Assembly: GCF_000346485.2 (NCBI RefSeq)
Contig: NZ_KQ976354.1
Coordinates: 10,250,341-10,314,340, forward strand
From: Scytonema hofmannii PCC 7110
Lineage (GTDB): Bacteria; Cyanobacteriota; Cyanobacteriia; Cyanobacteriales; Nostocaceae
DNA length: 64,000 bases
Reading direction: 5' to 3'
Both the position numbers and the translations under genes were made by a program. Positions within the stretch are counted from its first letter, which is position 1; the number at the start of each line of letters is the position of its first letter. Below, piece by piece: positions 8,830 through 19,100 of this stretch. Below the pieces are notes generated by a model. The model was not told the origin of the DNA and searched no databases. It saw only the letters and a list, made by a program, of their open reading frames with translations.

Positions 8830-9804
8830 CTAATTTTTGAGGTTTTGAATTTGTTGCACAAAAAACTTTTCTAAAGATGGACGTGATAAATTCATGGCTA
8901 TTAATTGCCCGCCCATCAAACGAAGGCTCGCCAAAAAATCATAATAATCTCCATTGAGTTCCCCTTGCCACGAGCCATCTGGTTGGAATTCCAAATTACT
9001 GACCCATTTTTCGATAATTTCCCAGTCTCCACCATGTCCTTTCACAGAATATACGTCAGTTGTTCCTAAAAGTTCATTGAGAGACCCAGAACAAATCAGT
9101 TCACCTTGGGCAAGAATGGCAACGCGATCGCAAATTTGTTCCACTTCGCTAAGAACATGACTGTTGAAAAAAATTGTTTTACCTGCCCCTTTCAGCGATA
9201 GGATAATCTCTCTCATTTGGTAGCGTCCCACAGGGTCAAGCCCTGACATTGGTTCATCCAAGAATACCAGTTCCGGATCGTTGATGAGTGCTTGTGCCAT
9301 CCCGACACGTTGTAACATTCCTTTTGAATAACGTCGCAGGAGTTTTTTGCGGGCATCAGATTGAGGCAAACCCACCAATTCAAGTAATTGAGGAATGCGT
9401 TGGCGTTGAACTTTTTTAGGAATTTGAAATAGCCCAGCGACTAGCTGTAAAAATTCCCAACCCGTGAGATAGTCATACAAATAAGGATTTTCTGGTAAAT
9501 AACCGATGCGTTCTTTAACACCACGGTCTCCAATTGGCTTGCCCAAAAGCAGTCCCCGTCCTGATGTTGGACGGATAATTCCCAGTAACAATTTCAACAG
9601 TGTTGTTTTACCAGCACCATTTGGTCCTAACAGCCCAAAAGTTTCTCCCTTGTAAACTTTTAAAGAACAATTTTTGAGGGAGACGACTTTTTGATTCATA
9701 AAAAAGCCAGTGCGATAAACCTTTCGCAACTCAGAGGTTAGAACAACTGGCGGACTGTCACGTGTATTCAGTTCAGAATTTGGGGCGTCTGCAACAGACT
9801 TCAT
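8830..9804 (-). CDS. ABC transporter ATP-binding protein
   Basis: A 324-residue ATPase subunit of an ABC-2-type exporter. Visible motifs are Walker A GPNGAGKTT near residue 60, the Q-loop region YLPENPYLYDYLTG, signature RYSKGMLQRVGMAQAL (YSKGM instead of LSGGQ, common in this class), Walker B ELVFLDEPMSGLDP, and the H-loop FFNSHVLSEVEQ. The C-terminal 90 residues form a regulatory extension. No permease gene is adjacent, so the partner must be elsewhere. Upstream is a region of tandem repeats; fabI on the same strand lies about 300 bp away. Confidence 0.92.
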   Translation of the reverse strand: MKSVADAPNSELNTRDSPPVVLTSELRKVYRTGFFMNQKVVSLKNCSLKVYKGETFGLLGPNGAGKTTLLKLLLGIIRPTSGRGLLLGKPIGDRGVKERIGYLPENPYLYDYLTGWEFLQLVAGLFQIPKKVQRQRIPQLLELVGLPQSDARKKLLRRYSKGMLQRVGMAQALINDPELVFLDEPMSGLDPVGRYQMREIILSLKGAGKTIFFNSHVLSEVEQICDRVAILAQGELICSGSLNELLGTTDVYSVKGHGGDWEIIEKWVSNLEFQPDGSWQGELNGDYYDFLASLRLMGGQLIAMNLSRPSLEKFFVQQIQNLKN

Positions 9805-9873
9805 CTTTTGCTTCGGGCAACAACAATACGGTTTAATCTATAGGTTACCCAGTTGACTCTCAATAATAACATT

Positions 9874-9907
9874 GACCAGTGACCAGTGACCAGTGACCAG
9901 TGACCAG
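9874..9907. repeat. GACCAGT tandem array (left arm)
   Basis: Four exact GACCAGT heptamers plus a partial copy. Four copies of the reverse complement lie at 10061-10088, so the two arrays form the arms of an inverted repeat. A second repeat type built on CCCAATA or CCCAATT lies between them (about 9930-9965). Confidence 0.9.
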
Positions 9908-10060
9908 AAAGAGGTATTGAATATTCATCATTTCCCCAATACCCAATTCCCAATACCCAATCCCCCAAGTTAGGGGTCAGAGCCATTTGCCAATGACCAA
10001 TCTCTAATGGTAAATACACAATTAGGTAAATTGACACCAATCAAGGTAACCAACCAATTG

Positions 10061-10088
10061 ACTGGTCACTGGTCACTGGTCACTGGTC
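10061..10088. repeat. ACTGGTC tandem array (right arm)
   Basis: Four exact ACTGGTC copies, the reverse complement of the array at 9874. They end about 15 bp from the fabI stop. Confidence 0.9.
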
Positions 10089-10102
10089 ACTGTTCTTTAT
10101 CC

Positions 10103-10879
10103 TTACATGCCCATGATTTCATACCCTGCATCGACGTACAGAACTTGCCCGGTAATTCCGCTAGACAAGTCGCTACATAAAAAAGCGGCTGCATTGCCTA
10201 CTTCCAGTTGAGTAACAGTGCGTTTTAAAGGCGCAACTTTCTCTACATGGTGAATCATGTCCAGAATACCTCCTACCGCACTAGAGGCGAGGGTACGAAT
10301 AGGACCGGCGGATATGGCGTTTACCCGAATATTGGCAGAACCCATTTCAGCCGCAAGGTAGCGCACGCAAGCTTCCAACCCTGCTTTGGCAACTCCCATG
10401 ACATTGTAGTTGGGAATTGCTCGTACACCACCCAGGTAAGAGAGAGTGACAATACTTCCTCCCTCAGTCATCAAAGGTTTAGCGATCCCTGCTAGCTGTA
10501 CTAGAGAGTAAGTACTCACTTCCATTGCCAGATTAAAGCCAGAACGAGAGGTGTTACTGAAGTCTCCAGTCAGGTCATCTTTACTGGCAAACGCTAGACA
10601 ATGGATGAGGATATCTAGCTTCCCCCACTTTTGCTGGATTTCTTCAAAGGTTGACTTAACCTGCTCGTCATTTTGGACATCACAAGGAAGAAACAAGCTG
10701 GGGTTGAGGGGTTCTACCAGTTCTGCAACTTTCTTTTCCATTTTGCCTTTTTCATCTGGTAAGTAAGTAATCCCCAGATTTGCTCCTGCTTTATGCAGTT
10801 GTTGGGCGATCCCCCAGGCAATGGATCGGTTGTTTGCAATTCCTGTTACAATAGCTTTTTTTCCTGTCAGGTCAAGCAT
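10103..10879 (-). CDS. fabI: Enoyl-[acyl-carrier-protein] reductase (NADH)
   Basis: Reduces trans-2-enoyl-ACP in the last step of type II fatty acid elongation; a cytosolic SDR-fold enzyme. The 258-residue length is typical. Motifs: IVTGIANNRSIAWGIA (FabI-type dinucleotide loop), CDVQNDEQV, HCLAFASKDDLTGDF, and the catalytic Tyr/Lys region LSYLGGVRAIPNYNVMGVAKA, followed by NAISAGPIRTLA. It is divergent from ntcA across about 380 bp. From memory the fabI-ntcA pairing is conserved in heterocystous cyanobacteria. Confidence 0.96.
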   Translation of the reverse strand: MLDLTGKKAIVTGIANNRSIAWGIAQQLHKAGANLGITYLPDEKGKMEKKVAELVEPLNPSLFLPCDVQNDEQVKSTFEEIQQKWGKLDILIHCLAFASKDDLTGDFSNTSRSGFNLAMEVSTYSLVQLAGIAKPLMTEGGSIVTLSYLGGVRAIPNYNVMGVAKAGLEACVRYLAAEMGSANIRVNAISAGPIRTLASSAVGGILDMIHHVEKVAPLKRTVTQLEVGNAAAFLCSDLSSGITGQVLYVDAGYEIMGM

Positions 10880-11258
10880 ATTAATTCTTAATGTGAACTT
10901 TCATGCTTGAGCATACTAGAATCTGACGCTAGTTGTCTGGAGTTTTGAGCAGTATTAGTAATTATCATGATCCGGGTACCTGTTAGCTACCAGAAAATTG
11001 TTACTGAAAGCTTCGGGAAATCTCAATATATCTTCGGGTTTTTTCTAAAAAACTGTTTTACAAAAACTTTTGTAATTAACTATTAAAAAGTACTAGATCT
11101 AAACAGGAAAAATTATGTATCATGAGGAACAATTAACTATGAGCACCAGAGGATAAGTATAGGAAAGAACAAAAAGGTTGACAATGTGTTCTTGATTTTT
11201 CGGGTGTATTCTTAGGGAATTAGTTTTAATTTTTCCGGCATTGGGTAGGGGAAGGGAG
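10880..11258. promoter_or_regulatory. Divergent fabI-ntcA control region
   Basis: A 379-bp AT-rich gap between two divergent starts, so it must hold both promoters. It contains one imperfect NtcA-like palindrome at 10976-10990 (listed separately). In Nostoc-type species ntcA is known to use several promoters and to be autoregulated; I cannot place start sites by eye. Confidence 0.6.
10976..10990. promoter_or_regulatory. Possible NtcA-like palindrome
   Basis: GTA-N9-TAC inside the larger palindrome GGTA...TACC. The NtcA consensus is GTA-N8-TAC, so the spacing is one base too long. It lies about 270 bp before ntcA. Confidence 0.25.
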
Positions 11259-11927
11259 ATGATGACACAAGATAAGGCCCTAGCAAACGTTTTTCGTCAG
11301 ATGGCAACAGGAGCTTTTCCTCCTGTTGTGGAGACGTTTGAACGAAATAAAACCATCTTTTTCCCTGGCGATCCTGCCGAACGAGTGTATTTCTTATTGA
11401 AAGGAGCCGTTAAACTCTCCAGGGTGTACGAGGCAGGAGAAGAAATAACCGTAGCACTACTTCGGGAAAATAGTGTTTTTGGCGTTTTGTCCTTGCTAAC
11501 AGGAAACAAATCAGATAGGTTTTACCATGCAGTTGCTTTTACACCTGTTGAACTACTGTCAGCTCCAATTGAACAGGTGGAGCAAGCACTCAAGGAAAAC
11601 CCAGAATTGTCGATGTTAATGCTGCGCGGACTGTCTTCGCGAATTTTACAAACAGAGATGATGATTGAAACCCTTGCTCACCGAGATATGGGTTCGCGAT
11701 TGGTGAGTTTTTTATTAATTCTCTGTCGTGATTTTGGCGTTCCTTGTGCCGATGGAATCACAATTGATTTGAAGCTATCTCATCAAGCAATAGCGGAAGC
11801 AATTGGTTCGACTCGCGTTACCGTAACCAGGCTACTAGGTGACCTGCGCGAGAAAAAGATGATTTCCATTCATAAGAAAAAGATTACTGTCCACAAGCCC
11901 GTTACTTTAAGTCGGCAATTCACCTAA
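11259..11927 (+). CDS. ntcA: Global nitrogen regulator NtcA (CRP/FNR family)
   Basis: 2-oxoglutarate-responsive transcription factor that controls nitrogen assimilation and heterocyst development. The 222 residues include a cyclic-nucleotide-binding-type effector domain (about 20-140: [20 protein letters not shown]) and a dimerisation helix. A C-terminal helix-turn-helix follows ([20 protein letters not shown], about 170-190). As I remember it, the sequence is almost identical to Nostoc NtcA. I chose the ATG at 11259, preceded by GAAGGGAG; the frame opens at 11241 but would add six atypical residues, and a second ATG follows immediately. The divergent neighbour is fabI. Confidence 0.97.
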   Translation: MMTQDKALANVFRQMATGAFPPVVETFERNKTIFFPGDPAERVYFLLKGAVKLSRVYEAGEEITVALLRENSVFGVLSLLTGNKSDRFYHAVAFTPVELLSAPIEQVEQALKENPELSMLMLRGLSSRILQTEMMIETLAHRDMGSRLVSFLLILCRDFGVPCADGITIDLKLSHQAIAEAIGSTRVTVTRLLGDLREKKMISIHKKKITVHKPVTLSRQFT

Positions 11928-12080
11928 AAGAGTTCTGAGTGTTGAGTCAATTCGTTAGAAGCAACTCTGTAGCTATGCTTAAAGCTCTCTTAAAAACTCA
12001 ACACTCTCCTCTAATTTCTCCACAGATGATGGCTGGAAGTAGTAGGCTGTATCTGGAAGGATTTCGTCGGTAGCTTAAAG

Positions 12081-13592
12081 ATGACCACCGGGTACATCCT
12101 AATATTGGCAATATTAATTTTGGGAGGCGCGATCGCCACAGTGGGAGACCGTATCGGTACCCGAGTTGGCAAGGCGCGACTCTCACTTTTCAATCTGCGT
12201 CCTAAAAATACAGCAGTACTGGTTACTATTCTTACAGGAACTTTAGTCTCGGCATCAACTCTGGCAATTTTGTTTGCTGCTGACGAAGGGTTGCGCAAAG
12301 GAGTGTTTGAGTTAGAGGATATACAAAAAGACCTTCGTCGCAAGCGCGAAAGTCTTGAATCCACAACTCAACAACTGGATGTCACGCGGAAAGAACTAGA
12401 GCAAGCTAGAAAAGAACAACAAGAGAAAGAAGAACGTTTGCAAAAAACCAATGAGTCATTAAAGGAGGCAAATGCCAAACAACAAGCAACGCAAAACCAA
12501 CTGAATCGCACGACAGAACAACTCAGCCGCACTCTCAGTCAACAAGCTCAAATTCAAGCTCAACTCCAAAATACGGAAACTCAACTGGATCAAGTCGTTG
12601 CACGCTACAAACAAACCGTAGCTGAACTGCGAAACGTTGATGTTGAGAAAAAAAAGCTGTTGGCAGAAGTAGAAAAACTTAAGATAGGGCGGCAAAAATT
12701 GTTTGCCGAGGCAAAAAGAGCGATCGCCCAAGCTCAAGAAGCTATTGAAAAGCGCGATCGCGAACTGGCTAACCGACAGGAGGTTATTCAACAGCGAGAC
12801 AAAAAAATTAATGACCTAGATCGGCTCATTCAAGAACGCAACCAAGCCATTGCGGAACGAGAAAAAGTCATTGCTCAAAGAGAGTTTCGCCTCAAAGACC
12901 TGGAAACACAACAGAATGAACTAGAACAGGAAGTTGCAAGGCTGGAAAAATTCTACCAGTCCTATCGCGAACTGCGTTTGGGAAAACTTGCCTTAGTTCG
13001 AGGTCAAGTTCTCGCCTCTGGAGTTGTTCGGATTGAACAACCACCAGCTGCGCGTCAGGCGATCGTTCAACTGTTACAAGAAGCCAATCGAACTGCTAAC
13101 CTCAGACTCACTGAACCCGGTACAAACACAGAAAATTCACAGATATTATTTGTTACTAAAGAGCAAATTGAGCAACTCAGCCAGCAAATTAAAGATGGTC
13201 GAGAATATGTAGTACGAGTGTTTAGCGCTGGTAACTACGTTAGAGGAGAAAATGGTATTCAATTTTTTGCCGATGCCACGCTTAATCAAAAAGTCTTTAC
13301 AGGAGGTGAGGTATTAGCTGCCACAACAGCCGATCCCCAAAAAATGACAGCCTATCAATTAAGGCAGCGACTAGAATTATTAATTTCGGCTTCGCAATTT
13401 CGCGCCCGTAATGCTGGAATATTAGACAGTATTCAAATAGATAGTACATTTTACCGCTTTATTACCCAATTGAGGCAGTATAATTTGCCATTAGATATTA
13501 AAGCTGTTGCAGCAGAGGACACGTTCACGGCAGGACCACTCAAAGTAAAACTGATAGCAATTCAGAACGGGCAAGTTGTTTTTAGTACTTAA
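12081..13592 (+). CDS. DUF3084 coiled-coil membrane protein
   Basis: A 503-residue cyanobacterial family protein of unknown function. It starts with a membrane helix (about 4-22, ILILAILILGGAIATV), then a basic loop and a second helix (about 45-66). A very long coiled coil rich in Gln/Glu/Lys runs from about 75 to 295 (LDVTRKELEQARKEQQEK). A globular C-terminal domain occupies about 300-500 (LGKLALVRGQVLASGVV). The topology suggests a membrane-tethered cytoplasmic rod. It lies about 150 bp after ntcA and 15 bp before the RuvC-like gene, with which it is probably cotranscribed. Confidence 0.88.
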   Translation: MTTGYILILAILILGGAIATVGDRIGTRVGKARLSLFNLRPKNTAVLVTILTGTLVSASTLAILFAADEGLRKGVFELEDIQKDLRRKRESLESTTQQLDVTRKELEQARKEQQEKEERLQKTNESLKEANAKQQATQNQLNRTTEQLSRTLSQQAQIQAQLQNTETQLDQVVARYKQTVAELRNVDVEKKKLLAEVEKLKIGRQKLFAEAKRAIAQAQEAIEKRDRELANRQEVIQQRDKKINDLDRLIQERNQAIAEREKVIAQREFRLKDLETQQNELEQEVARLEKFYQSYRELRLGKLALVRGQVLASGVVRIEQPPAARQAIVQLLQEANRTANLRLTEPGTNTENSQILFVTKEQIEQLSQQIKDGREYVVRVFSAGNYVRGENGIQFFADATLNQKVFTGGEVLAATTADPQKMTAYQLRQRLELLISASQFRARNAGILDSIQIDSTFYRFITQLRQYNLPLDIKAVAAEDTFTAGPLKVKLIAIQNGQVVFST

Positions 13593-13607
13593 ATCAACAC
13601 ATGACCA

Positions 13608-14042
13608 ATGACTATTCCTGAATTTTCACCAACGCAACCAGTCATTTTGGGCTTCGATCCAGGTCGAGATAAGTGTGGTTTAGCTGTTATGGGCGTAGAT
13701 AGGCAAATTTACTATCACGAAGTTGTCCCCTCCGATGGTGCGATCGCTGCTATTTTATCGCTGCGACAAAAGTATCCCATTTCCTTATTGGTTATGGGAG
13801 ACCAAACAACAGCTAAGCGTTGGAAACAACAACTTTATCAAGAATTAACAGATTCATTAAACATTATCTTAATAGATGAGAGATACACCACTTTAGAAGC
13901 ACGCGATCGCTATTGGCTAATGTACCCTCCTAGAGGATTGACAAGATTGCTACCCCGTGGTATGAGACAACCCCCTAGACCAATAGATGACATTGTTGCC
14001 ATCCTGCTGATTGAAAGATACTTAAATCGGCTGACGAAATGA
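13608..14042 (+). CDS. RuvC/YqgF-like nuclease-fold protein
   Basis: A 144-residue protein with an RNase H-like resolvase fold. The first acidic residue lies in ILGFDPGRDKCGLAV, the second in LIDERYTTLEARDRYW, and the last in RPIDDIVAILLIERYL. This pattern matches the YqgF/RuvX class (putative Holliday-junction resolvase or pre-16S rRNA nuclease), in a cyanobacterial version. It starts 15 bp after the DUF3084 gene, so the two form an operon. The cellular substrate cannot be decided from sequence. Confidence 0.8.
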   Translation: MTIPEFSPTQPVILGFDPGRDKCGLAVMGVDRQIYYHEVVPSDGAIAAILSLRQKYPISLLVMGDQTTAKRWKQQLYQELTDSLNIILIDERYTTLEARDRYWLMYPPRGLTRLLPRGMRQPPRPIDDIVAILLIERYLNRLTK

Positions 14043-14067
14043 TGGATGATGAATTGAAGGTTCACAA

Positions 14068-14361
<294 letters not shown>

Positions 14362-14435
14362 GACGCTTAATTGTCAAGTTTTACAGTAAAACTAACTTCT
14401 TATAGCTTTACATTAACTCAGCATAAGTAAGTCAG

Positions 14436-14465
14436 CACGATTAAAGTTAACTAGTCAGGATCGTC
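14436..14465. repeat. Dispersed repeat, copy 1
   Basis: CACGATTAAAG followed by a variable pair and AACTAGTCAGG, then TCGTC. The second copy at 25387-25415 differs by a few bases. Both are intergenic and in the same orientation. Confidence 0.75.
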
Positions 14466-14590
14466 GTTCACAATTTCTACTGCAAAAAATAAATTATCTC
14501 CGGAATGTGGAACGGGTTATCCTTGCCCGTCTTGTATGAGTAGCACCGCAGTTGATTCAACGCGGGAACCCCCTTCTCCTATCGAGGTAC

Positions 14591-14618
14591 GTTTGGGCGC
14601 AGGGCAATGCGCCCAAAC
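14591..14618. repeat. 28-nt palindrome, divergent copy
   Basis: Arms GTTTGGGCGCA and its complement around six bases. It has the same size and position class as the palindromes at 4789 and 4876, but compensatory arm changes (TTTGGG for AGGGG) show it evolved as a paired structure. Confidence 0.85.
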
Positions 14619-15364
14619 ATGGTTTACTTCATACAGATGAAAACTGCTATACAATTTTTTATAAATAATTTGTGATTTTTTTATATAGTATCCATTTGTC
14701 AACTGATTGTCATCATCTCTACACACCATTTTCATATGACTGTGTTATCTCTTTAATAGATAATTATTGTTAATCAGTAAAATGACAAATAATAAATCAA
14801 AAATGATTTTAAAATAAGTTATTTAAAAAAAAATTCTGCTCGGTCTTAGACAAACAAGACAGTTGAATGAAAAAATAAGTAGCTGTCCTGAGGATAGGAT
14901 GACTAATTTTTTATTTGTATTCAAAGTAATTTAAATTTGTTTTCAACAAAAAGTTTTCCATACAAAAACTTTACAATATTAAGTAATATTTGAAGACAAA
15001 TTTAACCAATTATGAATAATAATAACCTTGTAAACTTAGCAAAATTTCAAACAAAGTTCAGTTAAGGCAATTTTGGTTTGAGATAAATCACTACGCCTCA
15101 AACTGAAACTTAATTGCTCACAATAAAAAACCCAGGTTTAAGTGCTAGTCAACTTAGACAATTTTCACAATGACATAAAATCCTTTTGCTGAAGAGATAC
15201 TATTGCGGTATTTTTTCTAATACATTGGCTATGAGATAAGGGAGACATCCCTTATGTAAAATGACCATGACTTTCGTATGCTTAGCTATAATTCGCTTCA
15301 TTTTGCATGAAATAAATTTTGCCTCAAAAACACTACGCTAACCAAATTGAGGAATGGAGTCACA

Positions 15365-16054
15365 ATGCAACTCTACACACCTGTTGAGATAGAACGCTTT
15401 CAACAAGACCTTCCCTATTTAATTGAGATCCAACAGTGGATTAAAAATTTTTTGACAAAACCTCACCCAAATTTAGGTAGATCGGGTCCTGTATGCCCTT
15501 ATGTACCTCATGCGCTCAAGACAAATAGTATCCAACTAGGAGTTATCCGTGCTCAAAATTTGCAGTTACAGGAAATTGAAGAACTAGTTTTAAGCTATAA
15601 AGATATTTTTCTAAAAATAGAGCCACGGAACAAAGAAACTGAGCTGACCAACACTATTCTCTTAATTTTTCCTGACATTAAGCTAAACGATACCTCTCGT
15701 CTGATTGATAGCGTGCAACAAAAGCTCAAGGAATTTTTTGTAGATGCAGGGTTGATGTTAGGGGAATTTCACAAGCGCAATTATAGCCCCGGTTTGCACA
15801 ATTCCAATTTTTATCCCCTTCAAAGTCCCATTCCCATTTTAGCTATTCGCTTTATGGTTGAATCAGATTTACCTTTTCTTGTAACCACTAATAATTTAGA
15901 ACTCCGCGTTAAGTATCTCACATCTTATTTGAGACATTTTGAAAAGGAAAATCAAGACAGTGAAAACGTCAAGAATGCTCGTCACACTTTGAAATTGACA
16001 CAAGAGCAAATTCAAAACAAAAAACTCTTGAATTTATGTGGCGATCGCTATTAA
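15365..16054 (+). CDS. DUF6875-like protein of the NRPS unit
   Basis: A 229-residue protein. The block RSGPVCPYVPHALKTNSIQL near residue 40 and GLMLGEFHKRNYSPGLHN near 140 match, from memory, the DUF6875 family found beside NRPS and PKS genes. No enzyme motif is certain; the conserved Cys-Pro and His residues may be functional. I chose the ATG at 15365, with GGAG 6-7 bases upstream, over the TTG at 15347. It precedes the NRPS by 108 bp on the same strand, so it is likely part of the same transcript. Confidence 0.65.
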   Translation: MQLYTPVEIERFQQDLPYLIEIQQWIKNFLTKPHPNLGRSGPVCPYVPHALKTNSIQLGVIRAQNLQLQEIEELVLSYKDIFLKIEPRNKETELTNTILLIFPDIKLNDTSRLIDSVQQKLKEFFVDAGLMLGEFHKRNYSPGLHNSNFYPLQSPIPILAIRFMVESDLPFLVTTNNLELRVKYLTSYLRHFEKENQDSENVKNARHTLKLTQEQIQNKKLLNLCGDRY

Positions 16055-16162
16055 AAATCTTTGGATTAAAAGATAAGTCAAGAGATTTTTGGCTCACTTC
16101 CCAAGCGGGTAAAAATTTTTTTTCCTAGAAATTGCGTAATTCTTGTTATTAGCTGCATCCCC

Positions 16163-19100
16163 ATGACCAACACCAGAAAAAATTTATCTGTTTATGACAA
16201 TTCCTTAACAATAGAAAAAAATTGTCAAGTGCAACAGCATAACCAGCAGACTGAAATAGATAACTCCTTAGAGTTATGCATTCATCAAATGTTTGAGGCT
16301 CAAGTAGAGCGATCGCCTGACGCTGTTGCTGTTGTATTTGAAAACAAACAACTCACTTACCGACAGTTAAATCAGCAAGCCAATCAACTGGCATATCACC
16401 TGCGTGCATTGGGTGTAGAAAAAGAAGTTTTAGTTGGGATTTGTGTAGAGCGTTCTTTAGAGATGGTAGTAGGGCTGTTAGGAATTCTGAAAGCAGGAGG
16501 GGCTTATGTACCACTCGATCCCGCATATCCTCAAGAACGTTTAGCCTTCATCATGGAGGACACTCAGACACCAGTGCTCCTAACCCAAAAGCACTTGGTT
16601 CACAACTTACCTACTTGTAAAGCACAAATTGTTTGTTTGGATGGCGATCGCGAACAAATAGCCCAGAACAGCCAAGACAATCTTGTTTGCAAAACAACAG
16701 GCGATAATCTGATTTACGTCATTTATACCTCCGGTTCCACGGGTCAACCCAAAGGCGTGATGATCCCTCATCGTGGAATATGCAACCAACTTTACTGGAG
16801 GCAAACAAGTTTTGGATTAACTCAAGCAGATAAAGTCTTACAAACGATTTCTTTTAGCTTTGATCCCTCTGTATGGCAAATATTTTGGTGTTTGTCATTT
16901 GGAGGACAGTTAATCTTGCCTCATCCGGGCGGGCATCAAGACACTGCGTATTTAGTTAAGACTGTTATTGACAAACAAATCACCATTCTCGCCCTAGTGC
17001 CTTCTATACTCCGCGTGTTACTAGAAGAAGAGGGAATTGAGAACTGTAAAAGCCTTCGGCACATAACTTGTGGTGGAGAAGCCTTACCTATTGAATTGGT
17101 AGAACGGTTTTTTACTTGCTTGAATTTGGAGAATGTTCTGCATAACTGCTACGGTCCTACTGAAGCTTCTATTGATACAACCTTCTGGACTTGTCAGCGC
17201 GGAACTCATGGCATTTTTGCCCCTATTGGTCGCCCAATCAGTCATGCAGAAATTTACGTACTAGATGAAAACTTGCAACCCGTACCTGTTGGCGAACCGG
17301 GTGAATTGCATATTGGTGGTGTAGGATTGGCGCGGGGTTATTTCAACCGTCCCGAACTAACAGATGAGAAATTTATTCCCAACCCTTTTAACAAAGCAAC
17401 AGTAAAAAATTCTTTTGGGTTGCCTTGTTTGGACCGACTCTATAAAACAGGGGATTTGGTGCGTTATTTACCTGATGGAAATATTGAGTTTCTGGGTCGT
17501 ATCGACCATCAGGTTAAGATTCGGGGCTTCCGTATTGAATTAGGAGAAATTGAAGCCAAACTTGGCACGCATCCAGCCGTGCAACAAACTTTAGTTATGG
17601 CGCGAGAAGACGTTCCAGGTGACAAACAATTGGTGGCTTATGTTGTGGTAGATCCCGAACAAAACTCCACACAACGCCCCAGTCATACTGAGTTGCGTCT
17701 TTTTTTGCAGGATAAGTTGCCTCACTACGTGATACCTGCCAGCTTTGTCTTTTTAGATACCATGCCATTAAACCCTAATGGTAAAGTAAACCGCCATGCC
17801 TTACCCGCACCAGATAAAGGAAGTTACAGCAAAAACAACTTTGTGGAACCTCTCACCCCGATTGAGCGGGTTTTGTCAGCCATTTGGGCGGAAGTTTTGG
17901 GTTTGGAAGTCATAGGTATTCATGACAACTTTTTTGAATTGGGGGGACATTCACTGCTAGCAACGCAAGTGATGTCTCGCATACGTCGGGCTTTGGGTGT
18001 AGAAATTAAGGTAAAGTTACTGTTTGAGACACCAACGATTGCGAATTTAGCAAATGCGATCGCAGTTCAAAACCAAGGAACCGGGTCCTGTGAAGATCGA
18101 GTCATTCCCCGGTTAGCCAATCGACGATCAGCTCCCCTATCTTTTGCCCAACAGAGAGTTTGGTTTTTGGAGCAGTTGGAGCCAAACAGCCCGACTTACA
18201 TCATCTCTCAAGCATTGCGCTTGCAGGGGACATTGGATGTAAGTGTATTGCAGCAGTCTTTAGATGCAATTGTTGCTCATCATGAAGCACTCCGAACAAA
18301 TTTTATTGTCTCGGTTGATGGTAGCCCCATACAAGTTTTTCAGGAACCTCGCTCTATGGAACTGAAGGTCATTGACTTCACACAGGAGCAAAAAAGCGAA
18401 ATCAACTCTCAAGTGCTAGATTATCTCAATCAAGAAGCACAACGCCCTTTCAACTTATCATCTGATTTGATGCTGCGAGCCGCTTTATGTCGCGTAGACC
18501 ATCAAGAACACGTACTTTTGCTGGTCATGCATCATATTGCTTCTGATGGCTGGTCAATGGGTATCTTATGGGAGCAGTTGGCAACAGTGTATGAAGCTTT
18601 CTCGAACAAATTGCCAAATCCCTTGCCAAAACTGCCCATCCAGTATGCTGACTTTGCGGTTTGGCAGCACCAATGGCTATCGGGTCAAGTTCTTAACCAG
18701 CAGTTAGACTACTGGAAAGCTCAGCTAGCAGGTGCAAATACCGTACTGGAATTGCCTAGTGATAAACCGCGTCCTCCGGTGCAAACTTACCGAGGCGCAA
18801 TGCAATCTTTGATACTACCTCAAATACTAGCAACATCGTTGACAGCGCGATCGCAACAGGAAGGCGTGACCCTGTTTATGACTTTGCTAGCAGCATTTGG
18901 GACACTTTTGCACCGTTATACCGGACAAGAAGATATCCTAATTGGCTCTCCTATCGCAGGTCGCGATCGGGCTGAAATTGAAGATTTGATTGGATTTTTT
19001 ATCAACACCGTAGTTTTGCGGATTAACTGTTCCGGGAATCCCAGTTTTTCTACCCTACTGAATCGCGTTCGTCAGATGGCATTGGAAGCATATACCCATC

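Larger units (their letters stand above)
14362..15364. other. 1-kb AT-rich intergenic region before the NRPS island
   Basis: No convincing gene. It contains a repeat at 14436-14465 also found upstream of the SNF2 gene (25387-25415), a 28-nt palindrome at 14591-14618, and a small 8-bp hairpin at 15236-15255 (ATAAGGGA arms). The rest is very AT-rich. The promoter for the NRPS unit must lie in the right part. Confidence 0.6.

Noticed and set aside
9801-10040. 79-residue minus-strand frame of repeated Trp-Ala-Leu-Gly-Ile-type sequence
   Set aside because: It is a translation of the heptamer arrays, with no start signal or family.
12011-12364. Minus-strand frame opposite the DUF3084 gene
   Set aside because: Shadow of the clearly coding plus strand; no motif.
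14517-14735. 72-residue minus-strand frame in the gap before the NRPS island
   Set aside because: It runs through a palindromic repeat and has no family resemblance.
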